A stretch of DNA of 64,000 nucleotides from Candidatus Krumholzibacteriia bacterium (GTDB lineage Bacteria; Krumholzibacteriota; Krumholzibacteriia; LZORAL124-64-63): positions 1-64,000 of the forward strand of contig JADGDU010000007.1 of assembly GCA_016744705.1 (NCBI GenBank), read 5' to 3'. The position numbers and the translations under genes were made by a program. Positions 63,377-64,000 of the stretch are shown in pieces. Each line of letters begins with the position of its first letter. Within the stretch, counting starts at the first letter, position 1. The notes beneath the pieces were generated by a model that saw nothing but the letters and a program-made list of their open reading frames with translations, had not been told where the DNA came from and did not search any database.

Positions 63377-64000
63377 ATGTCAGAATCCATCCTTACGCGT
63401 TTTTCCCTGGGCTTAGCCGGTTTTTTTGACAAACTCGAAGATCATTGGTCCAGCAGTGCCACTGTACGGCGGCTGGGCAATACCTTGGTTCTCGTTTTTC
63501 TGCTCGAACTCCTGCTGATAGAAGCCAAACGCCAGGGCTGGCTGCCTGATTTTTTGTATCCCTACGTCAAATCCACAAACTATTTTTACGCGGTCAATTT
63601 CGCCTTCACCCTGCTGCTTGTTTTTGAAGTGGTGGAGCTGGTGTTTTCCATGGCTCATTCGGTGGCCAGATCAGTGGGCAAACAATTTGAAATTCTCTCG
63701 CTCATTTTGTTGCGTTCCTCTTTCAAGGAATTCACCTATTTTAACCAACCCATCGATTGGCAGGAAGTGGGCGAGCCCATGCGCCACATCCTCTCCGATG
63801 CTTCTGGGGCGCTGATTATATTCCTGGCTTTGGGCGTTTATTACCGGTTGCTGAAGCATCAGAAAATCACGAGTTCTCAAGAAGAACAGGTCAGGTTTGT
63901 GGTGGCCAAAAAGGTGTTGGCACTGGCCATGCTTCTGGTTTATACACTGATTGGCGGAATGGTGATGGGGGCGTGGCTGAAAACCGGCACCGCCTCTCCA
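63377..64000 (+). CDS. Integral membrane protein, 3'-truncated by window edge
   Basis: 208 codons are visible from ATG 63377 with no stop before the window end. Predicted helices lie around 38-58 (LGNTLVLVFLLELLLIEA), 75-100 (YAVNFAFTLLLVFEVVELVFSM), 143-158 (ALIIFLALGVYYRLL) and 183-203 (VLALAMLLVYTLIGGMVMGAW). The first cytoplasmic part FFDKLEDHWSSSATVRRLG is polar. No family recognised. Not coupled to the upstream gene (68 nt apart). Confidence 0.7.
   Translation, partial: MSESILTRFSLGLAGFFDKLEDHWSSSATVRRLGNTLVLVFLLELLLIEAKRQGWLPDFLYPYVKSTNYFYAVNFAFTLLLVFEVVELVFSMAHSVARSVGKQFEILSLILLRSSFKEFTYFNQPIDWQEVGEPMRHILSDASGALIIFLALGVYYRLLKHQKITSSQEEQVRFVVAKKVLALAMLLVYTLIGGMVMGAWLKTGTASP

Noticed and set aside
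1..64000. CRISPR arrays, prophage, complete insertion sequences, rRNA or tRNA genes
   Set aside because: None found by eye: no regularly spaced repeats, no transposase or integrase, no recognisable RNA gene.

Overview
The window reads as one chromosome segment of a Gram-negative, anaerobically respiring bacterium. Evidence for an outer membrane includes signal peptides, lipoboxes, several beta-barrels, an MsbA-like exporter, a heptosyltransferase-type glycosyltransferase and a Lol/Att-type ABC system. Secreted proteins with calcium-binding Asp-rich repeats and a FlgD-like C-terminal sorting domain, a DUF6588-type barrel and many tandem lipoproteins suggest an FCB-group candidate phylum (Krumholzibacteriota- or Eisenbacteria-like). 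That assignment is inference; no rRNA or tRNA gene was seen to settle it.

Layout. 1-6.5 kb: the end of a sodium:solute symporter, then a leftward operon of a degenerate RegB-like sensor, an ABC ATPase, an FtsX permease and an AttH/CrtC-like protein. 6.6-13.7 kb: a rightward electron-conduit operon preceded by a Fur-like box: a decaheme DmsE/MtrA-type cytochrome, an MtrB/PioB-type porin, a TetR regulator, a multiheme lipoprotein cytochrome with an in-frame UGA followed by a SECIS-like hairpin, and a lipoprotein with four rhodanese domains. 13.7-21 kb: [NiFe]-hydrogenase maturation genes in two leftward blocks (hypCDE; hypB-hypF-[2Fe-2S] ferredoxin-YafK-type protein), separated by an exported SRPBCC protein. 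21-31 kb: a CPA2 antiporter, a short asparaginase-like protein and a HAD protein, a barrel and a lipoprotein, two tandem M14 peptidase-like proteins (one apparently without zinc ligands) and an EamA transporter. 31-40 kb: a PhnD-like binding protein paired with a chemoreceptor, small surface proteins, an MFS transporter and two tandem propeller-like lipoproteins. 40-51 kb: an HD-domain gene remnant, a ferredoxin, HtrA, an MsbA-like ABC exporter, glycosyltransferases, an HNH protein, an FGE-like protein, and a Na/Pi transporter with its PhoU-like partner. 51-64 kb: housekeeping genes (peptide deformylase, aminofutalosine synthase, SDR, pyruvate kinase, PerM-like exporter, cyclophilin, MsrB, GlgC) and a large secreted protein.

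How the genes work together. The standout is the 6.7-13.7 kb cluster. The periplasmic decaheme and the porin would form a transmembrane electron wire, and the lipoprotein cytochrome and rhodanese protein would sit at the outer membrane. The cytochrome gene looks interrupted by TGA, but the reading frame continues cleanly through ten more CXXCH motifs, and a hairpin with a 3-nt GGA loop sits 12 nt after the TGA, so selenocysteine is the best reading. The arrangement recalls the putative extHIJKL conduit of Geobacter (from memory, unverified). MqnE (futalosine menaquinone route) and the hydrogenase maturation genes fit an anaerobe that could feed quinol electrons outward, but no inner-membrane quinol oxidase, hydrogenase structural gene or selenocysteine machinery is in the window.
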